A DNA stretch of 64,000 bases from Winogradskyella eximia (GCF_003386165.1 NZ_QRDV01000001.1:434001-498000), one strand, 5' to 3'. Positions 33,716 to 43,609 are shown, counted from the stretch's first letter. Numbers and translations: made by a program. The notes: generated from the letters alone by a model not told the origin.

Positions 33716-35032
33716 ATGAGTAATAAAACAGTTGCTTACGTACCTAATAAGGTAAAAGATATGTCGCTTGCGGCTTGGGGAAGAAAAGAAATTGAATTGG
33801 CTGAAGCAGAAATGCCAGGTTTAATGAGTTTACGTGAAGAGTACAAAAACGAGCAACCTTTAAAAGGAGCAAGAATTGCTGGATGTCTACACATGACGAT
33901 TCAAACTGCAGTTTTAATAGAAACATTACAAGCTTTAGGAGCGGAAGTAACATGGAGTTCTTGTAATATTTTCTCTACTCAAGATCAGGCTGCTGCTGCT
34001 ATTGCTGCTGCTGGAACAGCTGTTTATGCTTGGAAAGGACTTACAGACGAAGAATTTGATTGGTGTATAGAACAAACATTATTCTTTGGTGAAGATCGTA
34101 AGCCATTAAACATGATTTTAGATGATGGTGGTGATTTAACCAATATGGTTTTAGATAAATACCCAGAATTATCTGCTGGTATTAAAGGTTTATCTGAAGA
34201 AACTACAACGGGTGTTCACAGACTTTACGAGCGTGTTAAGAATGGTACTTTAACAATGCCAGCAATTAACGTAAATGATTCTGTAACTAAATCTAAGTTC
34301 GATAATAAATATGGTTGTAAGGAATCTGCTGTAGATGCAATCCGTAGAGCAACAGATATTATGTTAGCTGGTAAACGTGTTACTGTTTGTGGTTATGGAG
34401 ATGTTGGTAAAGGTACAGCGGCTTCTTTTAAAGGTGCAGGTTCTATTGTTACTGTTACTGAAATCGACCCAATTTGTGCATTACAAGCTGCAATGGATGG
34501 TTTTGAAGTTAAGAAATTAGAAACAGTAGTTGCTAACTCTGATATTGTTATTACAACAACTGGAAATAAAGATATCGTAAGAGCTGAGCATTTTGAAGCG
34601 ATGAAAGACAAAGTAATCGTTTGTAATATTGGTCACTTTGATAACGAAATTCAAGTTGGTTGGTTAAATGAAAAGCATGGTCATACCAAAGATACTATTA
34701 AGCCTCAAGTAGACAAATACAACATAAACGGTAAAGATATTATTTTACTTGCAGAAGGACGTTTAGTAAACTTAGGTTGTGCAACTGGTCATCCTAGTTT
34801 TGTAATGAGTAACTCATTTACAAACCAGACTTTAGCACAAATTGAACTTTGGAAAAACTCTGAAGCTTACGGAAACGATGTATACATGTTACCTAAGCAT
34901 TTAGATGAAAAAGTAGCGAAATTACACTTAGAAAAAATAGGTGTTGAGTTAACTGAATTAGCGGATTACCAAGCTGATTATATTGGTGTAAAAGTTGAAG
35001 GTCCTTACAAGCCTGAGCATTATAGATATTAA
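33716..35032 (+). CDS. ahcY: Adenosylhomocysteinase
   Basis: The 438-residue enzyme cleaves S-adenosylhomocysteine to adenosine and homocysteine, so methylation reactions can proceed. The NAD-binding motif is [12 protein letters not shown] near residue 224; upstream lies [18 protein letters not shown] and the C-terminus is [10 protein letters not shown], both typical. It is cytosolic and tetrameric in the family. A simple terminator follows at 35067. Confidence 0.97.
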   Translation: MSNKTVAYVPNKVKDMSLAAWGRKEIELAEAEMPGLMSLREEYKNEQPLKGARIAGCLHMTIQTAVLIETLQALGAEVTWSSCNIFSTQDQAAAAIAAAGTAVYAWKGLTDEEFDWCIEQTLFFGEDRKPLNMILDDGGDLTNMVLDKYPELSAGIKGLSEETTTGVHRLYERVKNGTLTMPAINVNDSVTKSKFDNKYGCKESAVDAIRRATDIMLAGKRVTVCGYGDVGKGTAASFKGAGSIVTVTEIDPICALQAAMDGFEVKKLETVVANSDIVITTTGNKDIVRAEHFEAMKDKVIVCNIGHFDNEIQVGWLNEKHGHTKDTIKPQVDKYNINGKDIILLAEGRLVNLGCATGHPSFVMSNSFTNQTLAQIELWKNSEAYGNDVYMLPKHLDEKVAKLHLEKIGVELTELADYQADYIGVKVEGPYKPEHYRY

Positions 35033-35066
35033 CAAATTCCTTTGAATAAAGGAATCTCAAAATAGA

Positions 35067-35098
35067 AAAATCCCAAGCATTATTGTTTGGGATTTTTT
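35067..35098 (+). terminator. Terminator of ahcY
   Basis: AAAATCCCAA and TTGGGATTTT form a 10-bp stem with a 10-nt loop and T-run, 34 bp after the ahcY stop. Confidence 0.8.
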
Positions 35099-35130
35099 AT
35101 TATAATTATCTTCCAACAAAATAAATTATA

Positions 35131-35601
35131 ATGAAGACATTAGATACTACAGTTTTACAAAAGGCATTAAATCAGATTGAGGATTATATTCCACAAGGTG
35201 AACTTATAAATATTAATGTCTCAAAAGCTAGTGTATCATGGCATTTAGATCATAGCTTAAAAGTTATTAATGCTGTTGTAACAAATATGCAGAATTCAGA
35301 TCCGGCTTTGTATAAGGATAATTTTAGCTTCGTTGGGAAATTGCTATTGAAATTTAAATGCTTTCCACGAGGAAAAGCAAAAGCCCCAAAGCATGTAACA
35401 CCACCTGAAACAATATTAAAGGATGATATAGTTTTACAATTAACAGAAGCGAGAGCGCAGATAAAGACAATATCAGGTTTAGACAAAAACGCTTATTTTA
35501 AACACCCTTTATTTGGTAACGTTAACAAATCTAGAGTTATCCGTTTCTTAGATGCACATACCAATCATCATTTAAAAATTGTGAAGAGTATATTGAAGTA
35601 A
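35131..35601 (+). CDS. DUF1569/DinB-like protein
   Basis: The 156-residue protein fits the DUF1569 branch of the DinB-like four-helix bundle: SWHLDHSLKVI near residue 30, HPLFGNVNKSRVIRFLDAHTNHHL near 123-146. Three histidines are placed to bind a metal ion. DinB-like proteins include thiol-dependent enzymes and unknowns; no substrate can be given. A bidirectional terminator follows. Confidence 0.8.
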   Translation: MKTLDTTVLQKALNQIEDYIPQGELININVSKASVSWHLDHSLKVINAVVTNMQNSDPALYKDNFSFVGKLLLKFKCFPRGKAKAPKHVTPPETILKDDIVLQLTEARAQIKTISGLDKNAYFKHPLFGNVNKSRVIRFLDAHTNHHLKIVKSILK

Positions 35602-35626
35602 ATGTATTCCACATCTGAAAACAAAT

Positions 35627-35661
35627 AAGCCCTCACGAGTTCTAATAACTTGTGAGGGCTT
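35627..35661. terminator. Bidirectional terminator
   Basis: AAGCCCTCACGAGTT and AACTTGTGAGGGCTT pair with G-U wobble around 5 nt, between convergent genes. T-runs are weak on the plus side. Confidence 0.7.
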
Positions 35662-35685
35662 AATGTTTTATATATTGGCTACTGC

Positions 35686-37818
35686 CTACTTCTTTTTACT
35701 CTTTCTTCTTTTCTTTTTCTTCTTACCACTATCCTTTTTAGGATGCACCAAAGTCATTTCATCAATTAAATGGGTGGCACCAGCATATTTATCAACTATA
35801 AAAAGCACGTAGCGTAAATCCACCATAATGTTTCGGCAGATTTCTGGGTCGTAATTCATATCGCTCATCGTACCTTCCCAAACACGATCGAAGTTTAAGC
35901 CTACTAAATTTCCTTCGGCATCAATGGCAGGACTTCCTGAGTTTCCACCAGTAGTGTGGTTGGTTCCTAGAAAGCAAACAGGTACTTTTCCGTTCTTATC
36001 AGCATATTGTCCGTAATCTTTGGCTTCATATAAGTCAATTAATTTTTGTGGTACATCAAACTCATAATCGCCAGGAATATACTTTTCAATGACACCATCT
36101 AAATAACTCACAGGATTGTAATACACAGCATCTCTTGGCGAATAGCCTCTCACTTGTCCATAAGTGACACGAAGTGTACTATTAGCATCAGGAAAATAAC
36201 GTGCATTTGGTAAGGCTTCCATTAATGCCGTCATATATTTAGTTTGTAAGGCTGTTATAGGTTCGTTTTTTTGTTGGTATTCAGGATTTAGGCTGTTAAA
36301 GAACTCATCAATAATAGGTTTTGCATACGCAAAGGCAGCATCATTGTTTAGGTTTTTTATAACGGTTGCCGCATCGCCTTCAAGCAAACTCAAAGCAGAA
36401 TCTAAATTAGTGAAAGCTGTATTGTCATAGATAGAAGCATCAACGTCTTTACCATATAAAGGCATTACATTGAGGTAGACGCCTTTATCTAAATCTGCAT
36501 CATAATTTTTATGAATACCTTGTAATTGACCAGTTAAAACTTCCTTTCCTCTTTCTAAATTTTCTGGGTTGGCGATTAGAGCTTGTTCAACTTGGTAAGC
36601 TCTAAAGGTCATTTGCATTAATTCATTGGTCACTAAAAAGACCTCAATAAAGTTTCTACGTTTAATATTTATTGGTGCGAAGTCTTTGTATAGTTGGTCA
36701 AATTCCGGAAGGATGTTTCCATATTTATCTTCAAGTCCTTTTTCTTTTAAGGCTTTATTAAATGTAGCTTCAAACGCTTTTCGTTTTTCAACAGCATTAC
36801 TTTTTTCAATCCCTAAATTTTCGCCAATCCATTTTTTCCAAGCATTTGCAATTCGTGCTTGTTTAGATGCATATTTTATTCTTACAGCATCACTTTCTTT
36901 CATTTTTTGGTCAATGACTTTTAAAGCCGCTTCTCGGATAGCAATATTTGTAGGATTAAATTCTTTTGTAATATGCTCAATGGCCACAGCAGGTAGATAC
37001 TCGCTTGTTGTGCCTGGAAAACCAAAAACCATCGTAAAATCGCCTTCTTCAACACCATCTAAAGACACTGGTAAATAATGTTTTGGCTTATAAGGTTTGT
37101 TGTCTTTACTATATTTTGCAGGTCTATTATTCGCGTCAGCATAAATACGAAACATTGAAAAATCGCCAGTATGTCTCGGGAAAACCCAGTTATCTGTATC
37201 ACTTCCAAATTTACCAATACTACTTGGTGGTGCACCAACTAATCTTATATCTTCAAATCGTTCTGTTACAAAAAGGAAGTACTGATTGCCTTCATAAAAC
37301 GCCTTTGTTTTTACATCTTGCCAAGATTCTTTCGGCCAAGTTTTTAAAGCTGCATTTGTGTTTTTTGAGATTAATGATTGTTTCTCAGTTTCAGTCATGC
37401 TATCATTGATACCTTTTAAAGCAATTTCTGTTACATCGTGAATGCTGACGATAAACTCAATAAATAATCCTTCGTTTGGTAATTCGTCCTCAAGAGACAT
37501 CGCCCAAAACCCATCTTTTAAATAATCGTTTTCTAAAGATGAATGTGATTGAATTTGTCCAAAACCACAGTGATGATTCGTTAACACCAAACCTTGGTCT
37601 GAAATCACTTCACTTGTACAGCCACCATTAAAATGACCAATAGCATCCTTTAAACTTGAATTGTTAACATCGTAAATATCTTGAGCCGTTAATTTACTAC
37701 CCAAGCTTTGCATTTCAGTTTCATTCATCCCTTCTAAAAGCGAAGGAATCCACATGCCACCTTGTTGGGCAGAAACTTGAAAAACAAAGAATAATAAGAG
37801 AATTTTTATAAAGCGCAT
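35686..37818 (-). CDS. S46 family dipeptidyl-peptidase, DPP11 type
   Basis: The 710-residue periplasmic serine peptidase has a signal peptide (ending QVSAQQ), the catalytic-His region GLVLTNHHCGFGQIQ, and the catalytic-Ser region TTGGNSGSPAI near residue 645. The S1 pocket segment reads NFDRVWEGTMSD; DPP11 of Porphyromonas has Arg at this place and cuts after Asp or Glu, while DPP7 has Gly. So DPP11 specificity is predicted. The C-terminal 16 residues are almost all Lys/Arg/Ser (KKKKKRRKSKKK), an added tail. It feeds peptide use in protein-rich environments. Confidence 0.93.
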   Translation of the reverse strand: MRFIKILLLFFVFQVSAQQGGMWIPSLLEGMNETEMQSLGSKLTAQDIYDVNNSSLKDAIGHFNGGCTSEVISDQGLVLTNHHCGFGQIQSHSSLENDYLKDGFWAMSLEDELPNEGLFIEFIVSIHDVTEIALKGINDSMTETEKQSLISKNTNAALKTWPKESWQDVKTKAFYEGNQYFLFVTERFEDIRLVGAPPSSIGKFGSDTDNWVFPRHTGDFSMFRIYADANNRPAKYSKDNKPYKPKHYLPVSLDGVEEGDFTMVFGFPGTTSEYLPAVAIEHITKEFNPTNIAIREAALKVIDQKMKESDAVRIKYASKQARIANAWKKWIGENLGIEKSNAVEKRKAFEATFNKALKEKGLEDKYGNILPEFDQLYKDFAPINIKRRNFIEVFLVTNELMQMTFRAYQVEQALIANPENLERGKEVLTGQLQGIHKNYDADLDKGVYLNVMPLYGKDVDASIYDNTAFTNLDSALSLLEGDAATVIKNLNNDAAFAYAKPIIDEFFNSLNPEYQQKNEPITALQTKYMTALMEALPNARYFPDANSTLRVTYGQVRGYSPRDAVYYNPVSYLDGVIEKYIPGDYEFDVPQKLIDLYEAKDYGQYADKNGKVPVCFLGTNHTTGGNSGSPAIDAEGNLVGLNFDRVWEGTMSDMNYDPEICRNIMVDLRYVLFIVDKYAGATHLIDEMTLVHPKKDSGKKKKKRRKSKKK

Positions 37819-37901
37819 AATCTATATTTTATTAGTTTTTGTAAAGATAGAAAAGCTTGTTTTATATCTTTAGTGTTTTAGCACTTAAAGCGTACTTTTT
37901 T

Positions 37902-39044
37902 ATGAATTTTAACTCAAAATTACCCAATGTTGGGACGACCATATTCACAATAATGAGTGCTTTAGCAAACGAGCACAAGGCCATCAACTTATCGCAAGGC
38001 TTTCCTAATTATCCAAGTTCTCAAAAATTGAATGATTTGGTCACTAAGGCTATGAATACTGGTTACAACCAATATGCACCAATGGCTGGCAATTTAGATT
38101 TGCGTTTGGCGATTGCTCATAAATATGAGTTGTTGTATAAAAGCTCTTATCATCCCGAAAAAGAAATCACAGTAACAGCAGGTGCAACACAAGCAATTTA
38201 CACCATAATTTCTGCATTTGTAAAACCAAATGACGAAGTCATTATTTTTAAACCTGCTTACGATTGTTATCAACCAGCTATAGAACTAAATGGTGGAAAA
38301 ACCATTCCTGTTCAATTATCTGCGCCAAATTATAGCGTGAATTGGGATGAGGTCGCTTCAAAAATATCACCTAAAACAAAGATGATAATAATTAATTCAC
38401 CTCACAATCCTAGTGGAACCATTTGGTCTAAGGATGATATGCTTCAACTTCAAAAAATCACTGAGAACACAAACATTATTGTATTAAGTGATGAGGTTTA
38501 TGAGCATATTGTATTTGATGATGCGCAACACCAAAGTGCTTGTTTATTCTCAGATTTAAAGCAACGTAGTTTTATAACCGCTTCTTTTGGAAAGACATTT
38601 CACAACACAGGTTGGAAAATTGGTTATTGCTGTGCACCAGAAGCATTAATGTCCGAATTTAGAAAAGTGCATCAGTTTAATGTCTTTTCGGTGCATCATC
38701 CGTCGCAAAAAGGTATTGCAGATTATATGCAAGATGCAGAAACGTATTTAGGTTTGAATACATTTTTTCAACGTAAACGCGATTTGTTTTTAAATTTAAT
38801 CTCAGAATCTAGATTTAAGTTTCAACCATCACAAGGCACTTATTTTCAGGTATTAGATTATTCTGAAATTACAGATGAATATGACGTAGATTTTGCCAAA
38901 CGATTAACTAAAGAATTTAAAATTGCTTCCATTCCATTATCTGTTTTTAATGAGAAAGATAAAGACGATAAAGTGTTGCGATTTTGTTTTGCAAAGACTG
39001 ACGAGACATTATTAAAGGCTGCGGAGGTATTAAAGCACATATAA
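37902..39044 (+). CDS. Methionine aminotransferase-type PLP enzyme
   Basis: From ATG 37902 (MNFNSKLPNVGTTIF) the enzyme has 380 residues; the frame to 37857 starts inside a promoter-like region. It is fold-type I: AGATQAIYTIISAF, LSDEVYEHI, the PLP lysine in SFGKTFHNTGWKIGY and the C-terminal Arg in RFCFAKT. The YbdL/KAT branch favours methionine and makes its keto acid. An omega-amidase-like gene follows at 40461, consistent with a glutamine-transaminase/omega-amidase pair. Confidence 0.88.
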   Translation: MNFNSKLPNVGTTIFTIMSALANEHKAINLSQGFPNYPSSQKLNDLVTKAMNTGYNQYAPMAGNLDLRLAIAHKYELLYKSSYHPEKEITVTAGATQAIYTIISAFVKPNDEVIIFKPAYDCYQPAIELNGGKTIPVQLSAPNYSVNWDEVASKISPKTKMIIINSPHNPSGTIWSKDDMLQLQKITENTNIIVLSDEVYEHIVFDDAQHQSACLFSDLKQRSFITASFGKTFHNTGWKIGYCCAPEALMSEFRKVHQFNVFSVHHPSQKGIADYMQDAETYLGLNTFFQRKRDLFLNLISESRFKFQPSQGTYFQVLDYSEITDEYDVDFAKRLTKEFKIASIPLSVFNEKDKDDKVLRFCFAKTDETLLKAAEVLKHI

Positions 39045-39112
39045 ATACTAAATCAGTTAAAGAAGCAGGATGCATTAGGTTACCTTTAGAATATAATTTT
39101 GAAAAGAAACCT

Positions 39113-39628
39113 ATGAAGATTTTAAGAAACCTATCAGTATTACTAACATTATTAATTTTCGCATCATGCGGAAGTAGTGAACGCGTAATTACAGACCAAG
39201 GAAAAGTATACGAAGTAAATGGAAGTAAGATTAAAATGGATGGTGTAGAAGTCACAGAAAGTTTAAGTGCTTCAGAAAAAGAATCTATTAATGCATTGTT
39301 AGAGGAAAAGGAAAAAGCTAGTAAAGTGTTTGAAAAAGAACATAAAGCTTTAGAAGACGCGATTGCTAAACAACAAGACATACAAAAAGAAGCAAAAAAC
39401 AAACAAGATGAACTAGAGGATAAATTAGAATCCTTAGAAAACACACGAGAAGAAAAACAAGACGCTAGAGATAATTATGCAACTATTAAAGAACGTTATA
39501 ATAACAAGAAAATCGAATTTAAAAAATTAAAAAAAGAGGGTGAACTTTCACCAAATGAAGCCAATAAATGGAAAGAAAAACTGAGTAATTTAAAAAGCGA
39601 AGTTATGGAAGCAAAAAATAAAATTTAA
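39113..39628 (+). CDS. Coiled-coil lipoprotein, first of a paralogous pair
   Basis: The 171-residue protein has a lipobox (IFASCGSS, Cys20), then a short domain GKVYEVNGSKIKMDGVEVTE, then a Lys/Glu-rich coiled coil of about 85 residues and a C-terminal piece GELSPNEANKWKEKLS. The head and tail pieces match those of the gene at 39697. It is anchored to a membrane, facing the periplasm or outside. No function is known. Confidence 0.75.
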   Translation: MKILRNLSVLLTLLIFASCGSSERVITDQGKVYEVNGSKIKMDGVEVTESLSASEKESINALLEEKEKASKVFEKEHKALEDAIAKQQDIQKEAKNKQDELEDKLESLENTREEKQDARDNYATIKERYNNKKIEFKKLKKEGELSPNEANKWKEKLSNLKSEVMEAKNKI

Positions 39629-39696
39629 AATAAGATTTTGATGTTACTTTTAATAAATTTATGTGTCTTAATAATGAACATAAAAACATAATTAAA

Positions 39697-40344
39697 ATGA
39701 AATACTATATTATCTTATTATTCTTAGGTTTGTCGCTTACTACTTTTGCGCAAGAAGTGACTAAAGAAGGTAAAATCTACGAAGTTAAAAACGAAAAAAT
39801 CTTTTTAGACGGACAAGATGTTACCGAAACTTTAAATCTTGAACAAAGAACATTAATTTTTAAAGAAGCAGCTGCCATTTCTGAAAAAATGAAACTTGAA
39901 GAATTAGCGAAGAAAAAAGCTGAGGAAGCTAAACTTGAGGCTGAAAAAGTAAAGAAGGCAGAAGCCCAAGCTAAATTAGAAGCAGAGAAGGTTAAAAAAG
40001 AGGAGGAGAAAGTTTTAAAAGATGCAGAGAGAGCTAAAAAAGAAGAAGAAAAGGCTTTAAAGAAAAAAGAAGACGTAGCTAAGAAACTTGAAAAAGAGAA
40101 CAAAAAAGCAATAAAAGCGCAAAAAAAGGCTGAAAAAGCTCAGAAAAAGGCAGAGAAGGCAATAAAGAAAAAAGAAAAGCTTCAGAAGAATTTTGAAAAG
40201 GCAGAAAGCAGTCTTGAAAAAGGACAGAAGAAATACGAGAAATTAAAAGGCAAAGGAAAATTATCTCCAGAAGATGAAAAGAAATGGCTTGAAAAACTTG
40301 AAAAGCTTTCTGAAAAAGTAACAAAAGCAAAACGTAAATTATAA
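39697..40344 (+). CDS. Secreted Lys/Glu-rich coiled-coil protein, second of the pair
   Basis: From ATG 39697 the protein has 215 residues: signal peptide (MKYYIILLFLGLSLTTFAQ), head domain GKIYEVKNEKIFLDGQDVTE, a long coiled coil of KAEEAKLEAEK-type repeats (about 60-180), and a tail GKLSPEDEKKWLEKLEKL. Head and tail match the preceding lipoprotein, which shows a tandem duplication. It lacks the lipobox, so one copy is anchored and one is free. The coding strand is extremely A-rich; minus-strand frames here are shadows. Confidence 0.75.
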   Translation: MKYYIILLFLGLSLTTFAQEVTKEGKIYEVKNEKIFLDGQDVTETLNLEQRTLIFKEAAAISEKMKLEELAKKKAEEAKLEAEKVKKAEAQAKLEAEKVKKEEEKVLKDAERAKKEEEKALKKKEDVAKKLEKENKKAIKAQKKAEKAQKKAEKAIKKKEKLQKNFEKAESSLEKGQKKYEKLKGKGKLSPEDEKKWLEKLEKLSEKVTKAKRKL

Positions 40345-40367
40345 ATAAAAGTTAGCTTCAATTTATT

Positions 40368-40423
40368 AAAGCAACCTAAAAAGTAAACTAGCAATTGAGT
40401 TTACTTTTTAGGTTGCTTTTTTT
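40368..40423 (+). terminator. Strong terminator after the coiled-coil pair
   Basis: AAAGCAACCTAAAAAGTAAAC pairs with the reverse complement at 40399-40419 in a stem of about 20 bp, followed by seven T. It ends the pair of coiled-coil genes. Confidence 0.85.
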
Positions 40424-40460
40424 ATTCCGTTGTTTAAAATCAAATTTGTAATTTTAAAAT

Positions 40461-41240
40461 ATGAATTCAGATATAAGAGTTGCCATTATTCAAACCGATT
40501 TAGTTTGGGAAAACCCAGAAGAAAATAGACGTTTGTTAGAGGCTAAAATCAATACTATTTCTACAGAAGTGGACCTTATTGTTTTGCCAGAAATGTTTAC
40601 TAGTGGTTTTACTATGAATCCAGACGCTGTAGCAGAAACTATGGAAGGCAAAACTATAGCTTGGCTTAAAGACATAACGAAAGCAAAACAGATGGCTATT
40701 ATGGGAAGTCTTGTTGTTTCGGAAAACAACAATTTTTACAATCGTATGGTTTGCGTTGAGCCTTCAGGAACTATAACCACCTACGATAAACGACACACAT
40801 TTACTTTAGCAGGCGAACACAACGTTTATACAGCTGGCACTGAAAAAGTACTTTTTAATTATAAAGGTTGGAGAATTTGCCCATTGGTTTGTTATGATTT
40901 GCGTTTCCCTGTTTGGGCTAGAAATGTTGAAGATTATGACCTATTAATCTACGTAGCTAATTGGCCAAAAGTAAGAATTGATGCTTGGGATACTTTACTA
41001 AAAGCTAGAGCTATTGAAAATATGACCTATTGTATTGGTGTCAATAGAGTAGGACTAGACGGAAACAATTTTGAGTATTCTGGTCACTCAGCAGCATATG
41101 ATGTTTTAGGCAATAGAATAGATACTTTATCTGAAAATGAAGAAGCTATTCAAATTGTCACCTTAGAAAAAAGTGCCATAAAGAAATACCGAGAAAAATT
41201 AAATTTCTTAAACGATAGAGATCAGTTTAATTTAATCTAA
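40461..41240 (+). CDS. Nitrilase-superfamily amidase (omega-amidase/YafV type)
   Basis: The 259-residue enzyme has the Glu-Lys-Cys triad: LPEMFTSGF (Glu near 44), TYDKRHTF (Lys near 112) and PLVCYDLRFPVW (Cys near 145). YafV/NIT2-type members hydrolyse alpha-ketoglutaramate and alpha-ketosuccinamate, products of glutamine-dependent transaminases. A methionine aminotransferase lies 1.4 kb upstream. The 3' end overlaps the convergent gene by 9 bp. Confidence 0.88.
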   Translation: MNSDIRVAIIQTDLVWENPEENRRLLEAKINTISTEVDLIVLPEMFTSGFTMNPDAVAETMEGKTIAWLKDITKAKQMAIMGSLVVSENNNFYNRMVCVEPSGTITTYDKRHTFTLAGEHNVYTAGTEKVLFNYKGWRICPLVCYDLRFPVWARNVEDYDLLIYVANWPKVRIDAWDTLLKARAIENMTYCIGVNRVGLDGNNFEYSGHSAAYDVLGNRIDTLSENEEAIQIVTLEKSAIKKYREKLNFLNDRDQFNLI

Positions 41241-42845
41241 GAGAATAAAATCTATAATCTGATCAAAGCTTGAGCGGGTTTCATCAATTTCTGGAGAATA
41301 ACTGACACGTTCTGGCTGTATGCCTAATAAAAAATTTCCTGTATCATATTTTCCATTGCCATTAGTGTCAAAAATAGCACGCAAGTCATATTTTCCTGGT
41401 AATAAATCTGTAAAATCTACTACAGGCGAGTCTTTTGCATAACGCTCATAAACTACTTCTCCTTTTTTATTTACTAATTGCACAATGAGTGGAAGTTTTG
41501 CATTTCTAAGATTAACTCTAATATTACCGTATTCAGATTTCATCTTTGTTTTTAAAGAATAACTCAATGTATCTTTATTAGTGTTTTCATAGAAATCTGT
41601 GAAAGTATTTGGTAACATATTAAAGTTGTATTTCTGTCCTTCTTTTTTATCAAAAGGAAATTTATATCTATTAAAAATAGAATCATATACGACCTTATAT
41701 GGTACAGCAAGCGAGTCTTGGTTGATTAATTTTATTTTTGAAGTGTCAATTTTAGTTAATGGAATGTTGCTTTCAATGGTGAATTCGTCTTCAAAATTTA
41801 AAGTGCCTTTTGTTAAAGCACTTATTTTTAATGAATCGGCTTTTATAGTTCTAAAGCGATGTTTAAAAGTATCGACATATTTCTCGTTAGTGACTATGAA
41901 GAAAGTTGTATCAACTTCGAATTTTGGTTGATACCAATAGTACAAAGAATCTGTTATTGGATCTTTAACAATTCGAGTTTTATAGCCTTCAGGAGTATCT
42001 CCTAAAACATTAATTCTCATATTTTCATAGTCACCTTCATAAGGGAAAATGATTCTACTTTCACCATCTTGTGTCGGTTTTATAGCTTTGAAATTTACCT
42101 TTTCCTTAAATAACTTTAATTTGTGAGATGCAGAGTCATTTGGGATCGTAATGAAACCTTCATTAAACCCTATTTTATCATTTTTTTGGTCAAACTTATA
42201 ATTAGCGTTTTTATCTTTTAAAGCAATCAATTTATAAGTACCTGCTTTAATATTATCAATACTAAAAGTTGTAACACTATCAAGGGTGTTGGTTATATAT
42301 CTAGGTTTTTGTTTGTAAACAATAGAGTCTGTGTAAGTAGAATCTGCTTCGTATAGCATCACAGAAACAAAAGTGTCAGGCTCTTTTAATATGGCATCTT
42401 CCACGTACCCTTTTACAGAAAGTGAATCTATGTAGTTTCCTGTAGAAAATACATAACGATAATAAGGGTAAGGGTTACCTTCATTATTATCTACAATACT
42501 TTCGCCAAAATTAAAAGCATATGTGGTATTGTCTTTTAAGGTATCTTGAATTTTAATTGTAATGTATTTACTCGCTCCACTTGTAGGAGTTACAATTGGA
42601 TCAGTGTCCATTGGCGGAGAAATAATGAGCTGTTTTCTAAGGTCTTTTATCTTAATGTACTCATCAAATTGAATTCTAATCTCTTTGCCTTTAAAGTTAG
42701 TTGAATAGTTTTTTGGTACAGACTGTGTTATAACAGGTGGTACAATGTCTTTTTCTCCACCTGAAGGCGTGCCACGGTTAGCACAACTAGCAAGGGTAAT
42801 GGTAATAAAAATCAGACCTAAAATTCGCATTAATGATAACTGCAT
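41232..42845 (-). CDS. Ig-like domain lipoprotein
   Basis: The 537-residue protein has a lipobox (ITLASCAN) after a short hydrophobic stretch, then an N-terminal Ig-like (SbsA type) domain (PPVITQSVPKN, FKGKEIRIQFDEYI, about 35-135) and a large beta-rich remainder with a DKNANYKFD and a FDTNGNGKYDTG loop that look like calcium-binding turns. It is a cell-envelope protein widespread in Bacteroidota; the function is unknown. It is convergent with the amidase gene. Confidence 0.8.
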   Translation of the reverse strand: MQLSLMRILGLIFITITLASCANRGTPSGGEKDIVPPVITQSVPKNYSTNFKGKEIRIQFDEYIKIKDLRKQLIISPPMDTDPIVTPTSGASKYITIKIQDTLKDNTTYAFNFGESIVDNNEGNPYPYYRYVFSTGNYIDSLSVKGYVEDAILKEPDTFVSVMLYEADSTYTDSIVYKQKPRYITNTLDSVTTFSIDNIKAGTYKLIALKDKNANYKFDQKNDKIGFNEGFITIPNDSASHKLKLFKEKVNFKAIKPTQDGESRIIFPYEGDYENMRINVLGDTPEGYKTRIVKDPITDSLYYWYQPKFEVDTTFFIVTNEKYVDTFKHRFRTIKADSLKISALTKGTLNFEDEFTIESNIPLTKIDTSKIKLINQDSLAVPYKVVYDSIFNRYKFPFDKKEGQKYNFNMLPNTFTDFYENTNKDTLSYSLKTKMKSEYGNIRVNLRNAKLPLIVQLVNKKGEVVYERYAKDSPVVDFTDLLPGKYDLRAIFDTNGNGKYDTGNFLLGIQPERVSYSPEIDETRSSFDQIIDFILLD

Positions 42846-42928
42846 CTATTCAATATAATTTAGCACAAAGAAACAATATAAATGTCTTTACTCAAAACAT
42901 ATAAGCTTGGAGTATTATAACGAACAAA

Positions 42929-43609
42929 TCAGTCTGCAATTGCCATAGTTGCAAGACTTAACTTAATATTATCAATTTTTAACAAAACTGTAGCACAAGC
43001 TTCAACGGTTGCTCCTGTGGTAATAATATCATCCACGAGTAAAATATGTTTACCGACAAGAGATTTGTTTTCAGAAATATCAAATAAAGCACCATCATCA
43101 TTCCAGCGTTTTAATCGTCCTTTAAAAACTTGAGTTTTAGTAGATTTTGTTTTTATTAAAACAGCGTCATTATAATCTGCATTTAGTGCTTTTGCAATCG
43201 CTTCACCAAATTTTGTAACCTGATTATAACCACGTTTTCTCAGTTTAGATTTATATAATGGCACAGGCAAAACTACATCAATGTTTTTGTAATGATCTAA
43301 AGTTGCTAATTCCGCACCAAACCATTCTCCAAAGAATGCTCCAATGTCTTCATGGCCTCTGTACTTTAAATTATGAAGTATTTGTTGTACAATGCCTTTT
43401 TTAGAAAAATGTAATAAAGCTGAAGCATTTTCTAATTTAACTCTACCGTAAAGAACTTTTTTTACATCTTCGGCATTATCAAAATGAAAGTTGGTAACAG
43501 GTAAGTGATGTCTGCACGAGGTACATAAAACCACTTCATTATCGGATAAAACATTGTTACACGCTTCGCAAACCTTAGGAAAGAACAAGTTTAACAAGTT
43601 TTTCATCAC
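42929..43609 (-). CDS. ComF family phosphoribosyltransferase-like protein
   Basis: The 226-residue protein has an N-terminal zinc finger (CEACNNVL and CTSCRHHLP) and a C-terminal phosphoribosyltransferase fold with the PRPP loop ILLVDDIITTGAT near residue 185. In competent bacteria ComF aids DNA uptake; in others its role is open. It stands alone, divergent from the coiled-coil protein gene at 43677. Confidence 0.9.
   Translation of the reverse strand: MMKNLLNLFFPKVCEACNNVLSDNEVVLCTSCRHHLPVTNFHFDNAEDVKKVLYGRVKLENASALLHFSKKGIVQQILHNLKYRGHEDIGAFFGEWFGAELATLDHYKNIDVVLPVPLYKSKLRKRGYNQVTKFGEAIAKALNADYNDAVLIKTKSTKTQVFKGRLKRWNDDGALFDISENKSLVGKHILLVDDIITTGATVEACATVLLKIDNIKLSLATMAIAD

Noticed and set aside
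39890..40200. DNA tandem repeat
   Set aside because: The repeats of Ala/Lys/Glu codons are irregular in length and text; it is a coiled-coil coding pattern and not a DNA-level repeat.
39777..40394. Overlapping Phe/Ser-rich minus-strand frames
   Set aside because: They are the antisense of Lys/Glu-rich codons (AAA/GAA giving TTT/TTC), a composition artefact of the coiled-coil gene.
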